A DNA stretch of 64,000 nucleotides from Gliomastix tumulicola (lineage: Eukaryota > Ascomycota > Sordariomycetes > Hypocreales > Bionectriaceae): assembly GCA_001599755.1 (NCBI GenBank), contig BCHX01000002.1, positions 2,958,330 to 3,022,329 of the forward strand, in the 5' to 3' direction. The notes beneath the pieces are model-generated. The model saw only the letters and a program-made list of their open reading frames with translations, had not been told where the DNA came from and ran no database searches. The translations under genes were made by a program, and so were the position numbers. Below, one piece after another: positions 1 through 10,110 of this stretch (the stretch's first letter is position 1; each line of letters begins with the position of its first letter).

Positions 1-114
1 TGATGGAGTCCATGAATATGGACCCTTCCATCCCGTTGTTCCTCAGGCCGTCTTCCAGACCTCCCCTCCTCCCGTCCTTTTTCTCGACACGCTCGCGCTC
101 TCGACAAGGCAGCC

Positions 115-1870
115 ATGAATTCAGCGTACGGCCCTTCCGATCCCTCACAGCCGCCCATCATGGATCCTTCTCGAGGCTACGCGAATCCCAGCCTGTCGCG
201 CCTGTCCTCCGGCTCACCGCCAGCGCTTCCTCCATACGCATCCATACCTCCGTCCGTCCAGTCCTACCAACACCACCAACAGTACCAACCGCCTCCGCCG
301 CCTGCGCTCCCTCAGCCCGTCGTCCTCCAGCAGCTTCCGCCGCACCACCAGCACCTTATGCAGCCGGATTCGCTGCTAGAACAACAGCACGTTCTTCCTC
401 ATACGCAGCCCGCGATGCATCAACACCAGCCGCCGTCGACATACCCTCTGGAAGGGTCGCCTCCACCGACCGAAGTCACAAAGGACAAGGATATTCTGCC
501 TTCGCAGCAGCTGAGCGCGGTGTCCCGGGCCGGAGATGCAAATGGGAAAAGATACTCGCAAGTTGTCCCTTGCTGCCCCGCGCTCGATCTACTCATGACA
601 CTGACCGGTGGTCCAGCCTGGATGTTGTCCAACAGCCCAAACGAGCCCGTATGTGCGGCTATGGCGACAAAGTAAGCTTGTATCCCCACCATCGACACAC
701 CCGCACAGAGTGAAACATGTTCCGGATATGGGCATCCCGCGCGTCTCCAAAAAATAGCTAATATCTGGATCAGGACCGGCGGCCTATCACGCCTCCGCCG
801 TGCGTCAGGCTCATCATAACCGATCTTGCGACGGGCAAGGAAATAAATTACAAGTGCGCCGTGGCCCTCTCTCCCCTCAATGGTGTGCCTGGACTAGCGA
901 AAACTAACTGTCGTCCAACAGAGACATCGACCACACCATGTTCGTCTTGAACGTCGATCTGTGGAATGAGCAGGGAGGCCAGGAGGTGAATCTGTGCCGG
1001 CAGCCAGCTTCCACCGGAGCACCATCGCTGGCGGCCACACCCACATACAGTTACACAACCAGCAGTGGAGGGGACCTTTCCTCTGGCTATGCTCCACAGA
1101 TGTTGTCGTCAGGGCGCGATCCTCAGTACGGACAGCCCCCAAACATGGGCTTCATGCAGGACTACACTCAGCTCGGATATAATCAAGGTAAGATATTCAT
1201 AAAATCTGAGGCGCAATCTGCATGACGGGCTGACATCTCGACAAGTTGTGCCATCCTACACCCAGAATGGTGGGACGTACGGCGCGCCGCAGCAGTACTA
1301 TCCCCAGGATAACATTTACTCAACAAATCCAAATGTCATGCCGATACAAACCGGGCGATTTGACAATGGAGTCCCTTCCATGGGATACACAGACAGCACG
1401 GGCCCCTCGGTAGCCTATGTCCATGACCAGTACAAAGGCGCGCTGAACCGAAACCTCATCGGAAGCGTGGCAGCAAGCGCGTTCTGCTTGGTTGACACGA
1501 ACGACCAAGAGGGGATTTGGTTTGTGCTTCAGGATTTGAGTGTGCGACTTGAGGGGACTTACAGGTAAGCTCTCGCCATACTCTTGCATTTCAAGATGAA
1601 ATTTGCTGACTCTATGAAAGGCTAAAATTCTCATTTGTCAATGTTGGTATGCCTTCAGGGCCAACCCGGGGAGGTCCATCCACGATAGTCAGAGGCAAGG
1701 CTCCAATCCTGGCGTGGTGTTTCAGCGACTCGTTCAATGTGTACTCGGCAAAGAAATTCCCTGGTGTGTGCGAAAGTACCGCCCTCAGCAAGACCTTTGC
1801 GACACAAGGGATCAAGATCCCGATCCGCAAAGATGGGAACAAGAACGGAGATGATGATGATATCGATTGA
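115..1870 (+). CDS. velB: Velvet-domain regulator VelB
   Basis: VelB is a nuclear velvet-family DNA-binding protein. In relatives it pairs with VeA/LaeA or VosA to couple light, development and secondary metabolism. I infer six exons: 115-557, 617-671, 774-853, 922-1187, 1246-1564 and 1621-1870, giving about 470 aa. The N-terminus is Pro/Gln/His-rich and disordered. The velvet domain opens with VVQQPKRARMCGYGDK and DRRPITPPPC (exons 2-3) and closes with NLIGSVAASAF, IWFVLQDLSVR, KKFPGVCES and FATQGIKIPIRK (exons 5-6). A Tyr/Gly/Gln-rich insert splits the domain across exons 4-5, as is known for VelB. Intron 1 must use a GC donor (GCAAGT at 558) to keep frame into the conserved YSLDVVQQP. Family assignment is firm; the start ATG is the first that reads into this frame. 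Confidence 0.93.
558..616 (+). other. GC-AG intron in velB
   Basis: This 59-nt intron starts GCAAGT, the usual consensus for rare GC donors, and ends CCAG. It joins codon phase 2 so that the product reads KRYSLDVVQQP. No GT donor nearby restores the frame. Confidence 0.8.
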
Positions 1871-2384
1871 TGATCTAATACCTGGGAGGTCTCCCATTTG
1901 TTACGCGGGGTTCATGAATTAATGGCGCCAGTTCTCGGGTTATTTGTGTTGGGCCGCCGGCAGGCATATGAGGCCCATGAGGACACAGGTCCTGTGTTTA
2001 TAGTTATGTTGTCCGCTATCCGTTTGTTCATATTGGATAGCAAGCTCGGTTCAAGCCGAGCACAAGGCACTCGGCACGTTACATAACATGAGTGTGGTGG
2101 TACAAATCGGATTGGTATGACTGCATTGTCCTACGTGGTTGTGTTGGTGATCGTCTCATGTTCGTTCGGGCAGCCACGAAGCAATCTATGTGACCCAACA
2201 GTAGCAGAGACTGAGCTCCGTACAACGCGAATCCTCTAGCTACCTCAGACACAGGGGTCTCAACACCGAGTTTTGAAGGGCATAGTTAGTGTCAAAGCAC
2301 GCTTATGTAAACCCTGTAGATCTTCCACATTGCAGACCAAACTCTGGGCGTCTCCTCTTCATCTTCATTTGAAGAATGAGCTGC
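1871..2384. other. Convergent intergenic region, velB / HEM12
   Basis: This stretch is the shared 3' space of two convergent genes. I see no coding sequence, RNA gene or repeat in it; it should hold both 3' UTRs and polyadenylation signals. Confidence 0.6.
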
Positions 2385-3774
2385 TCATTTCGTCAGGCGG
2401 TGGACCTCTTCGAAAAAGTGCCTCAAGTTGTCGGGATTGACCCCCGGGGTGATGCCTAAAGCAGTCAATCAATATTTTGCGCCCAGTCTCATGCAGGTTC
2501 GACAAGGGACAGTTGTGAGGAGGACTCACCATGGCCGAGATTCGCAATCCATCCCTTCTTCTCGCCCGACCAGAAGCCCTGGACCATGTGCTCCACCGCC
2601 CGGGTGATGCCCTCCTTGGACCCGTACAGGACCCCCGGGTCGGCGTTGCCCTGAAAGGCGACGTTCCGGGAGCCTCGGATGCGCACGGCGTCGGCAGGGT
2701 CCTGCAGCCAGTCCATGCCGACGACGTTGTAGCCCAGGTCGCAGGCCCAGTCGAGGGCGTACCAGGCGCCCTTGGGGAAGACGGTCATGGGCACGGGGTC
2801 GAGGCCGAGGCTCTTGAGCTTCTCGGGGAGGTGCTTCGAGATGTGCGCCAGGTAGGGCTCGGAGAACTCCTTGAAGGAGGCGGGGCCGAGCTCGCCCGCC
2901 CACGAGTCGAAGACCATGACCAGCTGTCGAGGTCAAATCAGCCCTTTGCAATGTGACGAAAGGTGGAGGAGAAGTTGTTCAACAACATACCTGCGCGCCG
3001 GCCTGGACCTGCAGCGCGAGATGGTCGACGCAGATGTCGGCAATCTTGGCCAGCAGCGCCTTGGTCGCCTCGGGATACTTGTAGATCCACGTCTTGCTCT
3101 GCGCGAAGAGCTTCGTGCCCCCGCCCTCGACCATGTAGCAGAACAGCGTCCACGGCGCGCCGCAGAAGCCGATGAGCGGCACCCTGCCCCGCAGCTTCTT
3201 GCGCGTGAGCGTGATGGCCCGGTAGACGTAGCCGAGCTCGCGGGCGACGTCGACGCCGCGCGCGAGCACCTGCCCGTACTGCTCGTCGTCAGGTGACTTG
3301 AGCGGCTCGGGGAAGTGCGGCCCTTTCTTGTCGACCATCTCGACGACCATGCCCATGGCCTGCGGGATGACGAGGATGTCGGAGAAGATGATGGCCGCGT
3401 CGATGAGGCCCTCGTACCGCTCGATGGGCTGGAGGGTCAGCGTCGAGGCCACCTCGGGGTCGCGGCAGCACTCGAAGAAGTCCCGCGTGCCCTTGGCCTC
3501 GTGGTACTCAGGGAGGTAGCGTCCGGCTAGCAGAGAGAGAAGGGTTCTCGAGTCAGCAAACGAGTGACAACTTGGGATTGACGTTGCCGGTGTTTCGGGG
3601 ACTCGTTTGCTTGCATACCTTGACGCATCACCCACATGGGGGGTCGTTCCACGACTTGACCTGACTGATTGTAAGCAGAGGCTCGCTAGAGTAGGATATG
3701 CTAATGTAACTATACTCACCCCATGCTGCACGGAGCAGCAGGTCGTTCTTCAAGGGCTCGAAAGTCAGCTCCAT
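2385..3774 (-). CDS. HEM12: Uroporphyrinogen decarboxylase
   Basis: This cytosolic heme-biosynthesis enzyme decarboxylates the four acetate side chains of uroporphyrinogen III to give coproporphyrinogen III. Five exons on the minus strand are inferred: 3720-3774, 3619-3660, 2991-3526, 2530-2923 and 2385-2455, giving 365 aa, close to the yeast enzyme. Exon 1 encodes MELTFEPLKNDLLLRAAWG. The signature PPMWVMRQAGRYLPEY spans the exon 2/3 junction, and GFCGAPWTLFCYMVEGGG follows in exon 3. FDSWAGELGP and the C-terminal GITPGVNPDNLRHFFEEV complete the barrel. All donors and acceptors are canonical. It is divergent from EMC6, with 428 bp between the starts. Confidence 0.95.
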
Positions 3775-4202
3775 CTTCAACTCGAGGATGTAGGAATAAA
3801 TTGAGACCCTCGGCTGGTCTGCTAGTTCGGGAGGGAGGACAATCTAGAAGGAGGGGGTGGGGTAAATCGAAGACTCATGTCGGGTGCTTACCTCCAGAAT
3901 TGAAGGCCATTTCCAGGTACTTAGCATTCTAGGATTAATTCGTCATATACTCTTAGCATCCTGCCGTCAGGTAACTAAATGTCAAGTCAACCAGTCAAGC
4001 AATTCATGATCAACAGGTCATCGAGAATGCACTTAGGCCGTTGACGGGTGCTTGTGATCTGCAATAATGATCAGAAGTACAGGGTAGGAAGCTTGATCCC
4101 TGACTAAGTCGTGAGCAGTTCCAACGCCCCACTCCCAAGCTCCAGCATCGACACTTCGACACGATCCAACAACCACACCAGCCATCAAGGCCAACCAGCA
4201 AG
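3775..4202. promoter_or_regulatory. Divergent promoter region, HEM12 / EMC6
   Basis: This is 428 bp between two divergent start codons. No gene is visible. It must contain both core promoters, but I see no distinctive TATA element or repeated binding site. Confidence 0.5.
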
Positions 4203-4628
4203 ATGACGACAAAAGAGCAGGATAACCAGATTCACCCGGTGGTGCAGGAGGCCCTTGTGCGCAACAATAAGGTAAGCCGTCCCAAAGCACCCCCAAGAAA
4301 GCAAGCGACTAGAACGCGAGCTAACGGACCTCCACAGACTCTCTCCAACCTTCACAGCCTGACGGCCTCCCTATTCGGCGTGACGGCAGGCATCCTCGGC
4401 CTCGAATCGTACACTGGCTTCCTCCTCTACCTTGCGCTCTCCGGACTCACGACCATCCTCTTCTACGTCTTCCACATAGCTCCGGCTTCGCTCGCCGAGG
4501 GCAAGGCGGTCGGCGACACGGGCTCGTTCTTCCAGGGTGCGCTGGACTTCTGGACCGCAGGGCTGTTCAGTGGGTTATCTGGGTTCGTCCTGACATGGAC
4601 GCTATTCTACGGGTTGGTGAGGGTATGA
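4203..4628 (+). CDS. EMC6: ER membrane protein complex subunit 6
   Basis: EMC6 is a small subunit of the ER membrane complex, which inserts tail-anchored and multipass proteins into the ER membrane. Two exons, 4203-4271 and 4338-4628, give 119 aa. The N-terminus has the polar QIHPVVQEALVRNNK segment. Three hydrophobic stretches follow: LTASLFGVTAGILGL, GFLLYLALSGLTTILFYVF and the C-terminal LFSGLSGFVLTWTLFYGLV. The conserved NLHSLTASLFGVTAGILGL context supports the splice, which removes a 66-nt intron (GTAAGC...ACAG). That intron is a multiple of three and has no stop, so a naive translation would keep an extra KAPPRKQATRTR-like segment. It is convergent with the GTPase gene downstream. Confidence 0.9.
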   Translation: MTTKEQDNQIHPVVQEALVRNNKVSRPKAPPRKQATRTRANGPPQTLSNLHSLTASLFGVTAGILGLESYTGFLLYLALSGLTTILFYVFHIAPASLAEGKAVGDTGSFFQGALDFWTAGLFSGLSGFVLTWTLFYGLVRV

Positions 4629-4842
4629 AGGAGTAGTGTTTATAACAATGGGCGTTCTGGAGTTCCATCGCATATGCAGCCAATTGAAGGTCGTATAGCG
4701 CCGGGGATGTCTTCGTATATCGAGGGCGAGCCTTTAACTAGGCAGAAAATGAAATGAACATTTAAAATCAAACACACTAACATCGCTGGCCACGGGCAGA
4801 AAAAGCCCCCAGACGCTGGTAAATACACAAAAACATGGGAGC

Positions 4843-7476
4843 TCAGTCCGTGATCTCAACGATCTGCCCGACAAAGCCTTCTAAGCCTGAGCTGTACTGG
4901 TTCCCGCCTTCGAGTAGGATGACGCGGCACCCAAGCTCGACCCATTCTCTGCTATTCAAAAGCTCCAAAATCACTTCAGTTCTCATGCGCCCTGGCTTCT
5001 TGGGATGCTCGCCATTGCGGATCGTGTCGTCGCCAATGGCGAACACGTCGTCACTGCCGTCCTCCAGATCATCATCGTAACGCGACATGCTCACCACGCG
5101 GGCTGTGGCTCGCACGCTGGCAATGTAGACATTGACGTATGATCCTGCCGACACAGAGCTCAGGTCATAGTCCAGGAACGTTGCCGTGAACCCGCTCGCA
5201 GCCTGCAGCTTCAAGCCAGTATCCATCATGTGCTTGGAGGGTATGGCGATCACCATGCCCCTTCTCACTCGGATTGACATTGGGTCGTCTGCCCTTGAGA
5301 GGCCGTCTTCGCTTGTTTCCGGCTGCTTGAAGAAAAGGCCCACAGATCCAGCCTGGCCAGCTTCCAGACATCGCACCGGCAACCGTAGGGTTCGAATACT
5401 GACGATTTTGGCGGCATGCCACTCCCCTGGCGTCGCTGACGCTGAAACTGCGTTTCTAGCGGCTATCTTGGCCAGCTCAGCCGATGAGGGGTGCGAAATC
5501 GAGAGACCATGACTTCCAGGCGATCCTCTGTCCACAGGCGTGTGACTATGCGACTCTATCTCGAGCGGTGCGAACGGGCCGACCACAATCTCGTCTCCGA
5601 TGGAGAGGTTCCCGAAACGCATGTAGCCAGACACAACGATGCCGTTTCTGTCCGATGTGCCGAATGAAGCAGCCAGACTGTTGTATGAGTCTGGAAGACT
5701 AAACGTATCGTCAATGTGAAAGAGGCTCTTCGGCTGCTCCGGGTTGAGAGCCATGCCGACAAAGTCATGAGGCGTAGGAGCAGGTGGCAAGGGAAGACTC
5801 TCGAGTAGCGCATGCAGCAACCCGATCCCAACACCCTTCACGGCACTGGTGATCAGGATAGGCACGTACTGCGTCAGGTCTCCATCCTGAGCCATTGCCT
5901 TGATCAGTTCTTGGGCCTTGCTGTAGTCATTCGGCGGGATGGCCCGCAATGAATCATACGCTTTCTGATCGGGTTGAAGTATCCTAGGCACACGCCCGGA
6001 GTCCTTCACCGCAGTCAAGATCTTGGACAGCGTTTTCTGAAGGCTTGCTTTCGATGCCAGGTCGAACTTGGTAACAACCACCGCCATCGGGACGTTCATG
6101 TTCAGGGCGAGCGTGAGGTGGGCTTTGGCGAAGTCTACTCCGGGTGAGAGGACTCGTACGCTTTCTGGCGGGCTTGCCGCCAACCCCCCGTTCGCTGCTG
6201 CGCCATCTTCGTCCGCGGCAAGGCACAAGATGGTCCAATGCGGTGCCCAGCTCATCAGACCTCGAAGCACCGTTCGGCGATATCTTGGGTGGCCACCGCA
6301 ATCGGAGACGAAAACGAGCCTTCCGTCTTCGGCGCAATCATGAATGTCTGTCCAGGACTCGATGTTGGCCTGGGAGAAATTCAAGATAGCCTGATCTTTG
6401 TAGCCGATGAGTTCTTGTGCGATGGAGCTTGTGACTCCGGACAGGACTTCATGCCTATGCTTCAACAGGCTGAGACGGCTCTTCCCTCGCCCATTGTCAA
6501 GCGTTCCGGTAGACAATGTACCCAGCAACGTCGATTTCCCTGACATCGTTGGGCCGGTGAAAGTGACTCTCAATTGGGGGGTCTGTGAACTGCCTTTGCT
6601 CGGTATTGGGATTTGCTCGGGTGTCTCTTTTGCACCGCTTGTCACTGCACTCTCGCCATTACCATCGTTGGCGCGCTGCCGACTGAACAGACCGAGATCT
6701 GGAGTCACGAATGCCTCTGCCACCCATAACTTGTCACGCTTGGTTCTGTCGAGGCCCTTTGGCAGAGCTGGAGCGCTGTCTGTGTCATCGGACTCCGCCC
6801 ATTCGCAATCTCCAACCACGACCATCCGTCTGATCGCAACGACGCAACCCAAGCTCCCCGCCATAACCTTGAGCGTGTTGATGCTTTCATCCATCTCATC
6901 CTTGGTCAGCCCTACCAGGGTTCCATCGTCCGAGACTCCAATCTCATATAGGGCGCCTCTAGATTCTTCCAGCCCAGGTATGAAGGCCCCCGGTGGCTCG
7001 GTAGAATCAAAGTCGATGCCATTCCCGGGGAGCCTAGGCATAGGGATCTCTTTAGAACTCGTTGTATGGTACGGCGACGACTGCTGCAGACGCCACAGCA
7101 GTTGCGTCGTTAGATGAAGGAGCCGTTGCTGACGAGACTGACTAGGCGCCGGAGACGAGGAAAGTCTACGGGCGTCGACCTGTGTCCCGTCTTGAGAGCC
7201 GTTGCTGGGAATCCCCGTGTTTGGGGGGACAGTAGTCATAGCCTTGTATTGTCGTCTGGGTCGAAGAAGCAGATGCAGCTTATATTCCGTTGGGCCTTCT
7301 TGCGGTTCTGCTTCCAACTTGGTGACTCCGTAGTCGGAGAGCAACCCTGATTGGGGAAGAGCGGTCGTAGCATCTCGGCCTTGTCCGTTCGCCTCTGTAT
7401 CGCCAGAACCATGGGGGATTGTCCACGGTGAGGACACCTTTGGCGGATCGGGATCATATGTGAATATCGAGGCCAT
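4843..7476 (-). CDS. GTPBP1/GTPBP2-like translational GTPase
   Basis: This single-exon gene encodes 877 aa. It belongs to the EF-1A-related GTPBP1/2 group, whose animal members act in ribosome quality control and mRNA surveillance; that role here is by family only. G motifs are visible: P-loop GPTMSGKS, GVTSS as the switch threonine, DCGGHPRY (G3), VVTKFD (G4) and ITSAVKG (G5). After the G domain come EF-Tu-like beta-barrel stretches (NGIVVSGYMRFGNLSIGDEIVVGP, then VRRGMVIAIPSK) and a C-terminal barrel with RTEVILELLNSREWVELGCRVILLEGG. The N-terminal 250 residues are poorly conserved and partly disordered. The first ATG (MASIFTYDP) is used. It is divergent from SEC9 and convergent with EMC6. 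Confidence 0.85.
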   Translation of the reverse strand: MASIFTYDPDPPKVSSPWTIPHGSGDTEANGQGRDATTALPQSGLLSDYGVTKLEAEPQEGPTEYKLHLLLRPRRQYKAMTTVPPNTGIPSNGSQDGTQVDARRLSSSPAPSQSRQQRLLHLTTQLLWRLQQSSPYHTTSSKEIPMPRLPGNGIDFDSTEPPGAFIPGLEESRGALYEIGVSDDGTLVGLTKDEMDESINTLKVMAGSLGCVVAIRRMVVVGDCEWAESDDTDSAPALPKGLDRTKRDKLWVAEAFVTPDLGLFSRQRANDGNGESAVTSGAKETPEQIPIPSKGSSQTPQLRVTFTGPTMSGKSTLLGTLSTGTLDNGRGKSRLSLLKHRHEVLSGVTSSIAQELIGYKDQAILNFSQANIESWTDIHDCAEDGRLVFVSDCGGHPRYRRTVLRGLMSWAPHWTILCLAADEDGAAANGGLAASPPESVRVLSPGVDFAKAHLTLALNMNVPMAVVVTKFDLASKASLQKTLSKILTAVKDSGRVPRILQPDQKAYDSLRAIPPNDYSKAQELIKAMAQDGDLTQYVPILITSAVKGVGIGLLHALLESLPLPPAPTPHDFVGMALNPEQPKSLFHIDDTFSLPDSYNSLAASFGTSDRNGIVVSGYMRFGNLSIGDEIVVGPFAPLEIESHSHTPVDRGSPGSHGLSISHPSSAELAKIAARNAVSASATPGEWHAAKIVSIRTLRLPVRCLEAGQAGSVGLFFKQPETSEDGLSRADDPMSIRVRRGMVIAIPSKHMMDTGLKLQAASGFTATFLDYDLSSVSAGSYVNVYIASVRATARVVSMSRYDDDLEDGSDDVFAIGDDTIRNGEHPKKPGRMRTEVILELLNSREWVELGCRVILLEGGNQYSSGLEGFVGQIVEITD

Positions 7477-8330
7477 GGCAACTGCACCTACGGAACGCTA
7501 GACCAGGTGCAGGCGGCGGTCGTGTACGATGAGTCGCGAATTCAGGTAGGGAGAACGCAGTTAGACCGCCGCTTCTCGTCGGCTTCTCGTTAAGGATAAT
7601 ACGGCTCGATTTAAGGACTGCGCTATGCGTGTTATCATCTTGTCAATGCGATGGTATATGGTATGTAGATAATATGTCGTGTGCGTGACAGAGGTAGCTC
7701 CTAAATATGGCGAGCCGTGATCATGAAGAGGTTGCGAATCATGGTATGACTCAAGGTAGGCAATGTTGGTCGTAGGACGACGCTATGGAAGTCTGTCAGG
7801 AGTCTGGTACTAGTTTACAGGGACCTCCACAGGTCCGAGGGTCGCTAAGCGGTCCTCGAGGAGTCAGCCTACCCGGTACCATGCTCCATTTAGCTATTTA
7901 AGTTCAATTTTGAATATACACGTCTATTATAGCGTAGAATATGTATGAAAAATTCTATGAAAATTAAGTCAACTATATTCTCCTATAATTATTAGATGCT
8001 ACGTATGGTGAACTATAATTAGAGGCGAGGAAGCGATTACGGGGGCCAGTACATAAGTAGACCCAGTACTGGATACTTCAGCCAAGTCTACCCCGCCACT
8101 CTAAAAAGAGTACCTGAAACTTTGACGCTAAGACCATTGGGCAGGCAAACACAAGCGGGCATAGCCACATGCAATTGCGTACCGCCTTCGACACACTTCA
8201 GCACTTTCTGTAACGGCAGCCTGACATTTAACCCCTGGACCGCCAACTCCCAACTCTTCAACACCTCCGACCTACGCAGCTTCCGCCTTTACACCCTATC
8301 AATCGCACTTACCTCTACGACACCGCGCAG
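7477..8330. promoter_or_regulatory. Divergent promoter region, GTPase / SEC9, with an AT-rich block
   Basis: This 854-bp gap separates two divergent starts and holds no gene. From about 7887 to 8024 composition shifts abruptly to AT-rich, TpA-rich DNA. A perfect 6-bp-stem hairpin lies at 7821-7836. The last 200 bp before SEC9 are CT- and AC-rich, as expected of a 5' leader. Confidence 0.5.
7887..8024. repeat. AT-rich, TpA-rich block, possible decayed repeat
   Basis: About 140 bp stand out by base composition from the GC-balanced flanks. CTATAATT occurs twice (7983 and 8013). The TpA richness is what repeat-induced point mutation leaves behind, but no transposon coding remnant can be recognised. 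It may equally be ordinary promoter AT-richness. Confidence 0.3.
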
Positions 8331-9706
8331 ATGAAGAAATTCGGTTTTGGCAAGAAGGGCAGCGGGGACGATGGCGAGGACAGCAACCGCAACGCCCTCT
8401 TTGGGCGTAAGAAGTCATCTCCAGCCCCTCAGTCCGACAATCCCTATGCTCGCCAGACCCCAGCCAATGATCCCTATGCCGACACGGCCAAGTACGCCAA
8501 CATGACGCCTTACCAGCAGGCCCGATCTGATATCAACCGACCACCGCCGTCTCAGTCTCCTTACCAACAAGGCCCGCCCGACTCCAGACCCCCGCCGAGA
8601 TCGTATGGAAGCTCGTCGAGCGATGTCAAAAATTCTGCACCCCCTAGACCGACGGGCTATGGCTCGGATCGATATGGCTCCGGGGCCGGGTATGGATCTA
8701 ACCGATACGATGACCGACCCAGCCAGCCTGCCCCGAATGCTCGAGGTCCTGGGGGATACGGTGGGCTTGGCCGCGTCAACAACGACAATGAGCCCGATGA
8801 GAACCGAGACGCTCTTTTCTCCGGTGCGCAGGAACGCCATGCCCAGAAACAGCAGCAGTATCAGGGCCCGCCTCCAGGACAGGACGCTGCCGCCGCCGAC
8901 CCAAGCCAGAGCTACGGAGGCTATGGCGAGCAGCGAGAACTCACGGCAGAGGAGCAAGAAGAGGCGGAGTATCAGGCCATTCTTGCCGAGAAGCGAGCGC
9001 TCCAGCAAGAGAGTGCGTCTTCCGTCAACCGATCGGTGCAAATGGCAAGGCAGGCCAACGAAGTCGGACGGGCAACTCTGGCAAGGCTGGGTGCTCAGGG
9101 CGAGCGTCTCCACAACACCGAGAAGCACCTTGATCTCGCAGCAAACCAAAATAAGGTTGCCCAGGACAGAGCGTCGGAGCTGAAGACGCTAAACAGGAGC
9201 ATGTTTGCAGTTCACGTTGGAAACCCTTTCACATCCAAGCAGCGCCAGCAGGCGGCCGACGAGGAGGTCATGAGGCGCCATCATGCGGAGCGAGAGCAGC
9301 GCGAGACAACTCGGAAAGAGGGTTTCCAAGCCACCCAACGCATGGAGACGAACTTCCGACAAATGAACGGTGCCATGCCTCGCCAGCAGAGCCGAAAGAA
9401 GGACTATGGCAAGTTCAACCTGGACGATGAAGAAGGTGCCGATGAGCTCGAGGATCAGATCGATGATGGTCTGGCCGATCTCGAGGGCCAAGTGTCCATG
9501 ATGAACATGGTAGGAAGGGCCATTGGAAAGGAGGTGGACTCTCAGAACAAGCAGATCGATCGGATTATGAACAAGGTAAGTTGCAGATTTCACTCTGCTT
9601 CCTGGCCCCCAAACATATGGCTAGATTGCTAACAAACTTGTAACAGAGCGATGCTGTAGACGATGCCACCAGGATGAACCGGGAGCGTATTGCGAGGATC
9701 AAGTAG
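8331..9706 (+). CDS. SEC9: Plasma-membrane t-SNARE SEC9 (SNAP-25 family)
   Basis: Sec9 supplies the Qb and Qc helices that pair with Sso syntaxin and Snc synaptobrevin in exocytosis. Two exons, 8331-9575 and 9647-9706, give 434 aa. The first ~200 residues are a Pro/Gly/Tyr/Ser-rich disordered region starting MKKFGFGKKGSG. The Qb SNARE helix (around residues 220-290) contains ATLARLGAQGERLHNTEKHL with its zero-layer Gln. The Qc helix (around 375-434) contains GLADLEGQVSMMNM and IGKEVDSQNKQIDRIMNK. Exon 2 adds the last turns, SDAVDDATRMNRERIARIK, so the intron interrupts the Qc helix. There is no transmembrane segment, as expected. An NPF tripeptide lies between the two helices. Confidence 0.92.
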
Positions 9707-10110
9707 ATCTCGTTCGCGGTTTCAGCTACTATTGTGTGGCTCATTAGGTTCGTTCTAGGTGTCATCCGTTTGGCGTTTTTGAGTGTTGTTAGACATATAC
9801 TTGTGTTGGATGAAGCGGTTCGTTATATAGGTGAATGCAAAGGGGAACTGATTCCTTGAAGTTTTAGACAATCGATCGTCAATTGTCAACTGTGCCAATT
9901 TAATATATTCCTTGTGACGTGGAATTCTTTCGAGACGGTGGTCGCTGCTAGGCATTGAATCAGGTGTAGGGTAGTTTTCACGTGGAGGCTGGGCTGATGG
10001 ACCCGTCGACCCATATTAAAGTATGCGCACTGTGCTTTGACTTCAAGCAGCAAATTTTGGACTTCATGTTTCTCCCTGTCGTTCATGATATTGTGTTCTG
10101 TTATGCGACA
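9707..10110. other. Intergenic region, SEC9 to DHR2-like helicase
   Basis: About 400 bp hold the SEC9 3' UTR and the helicase promoter. An upstream ATG at 9982 is in frame with the helicase and could add 43 residues. Apart from that I see no feature. Confidence 0.5.

Noticed and set aside
3..713. 236-codon frame starting at the left edge
   Set aside because: Only its last part (VVQQPKRARMCGYGDK) is real, as exon 2 of velB; the rest is out of frame with the velB N-terminus.
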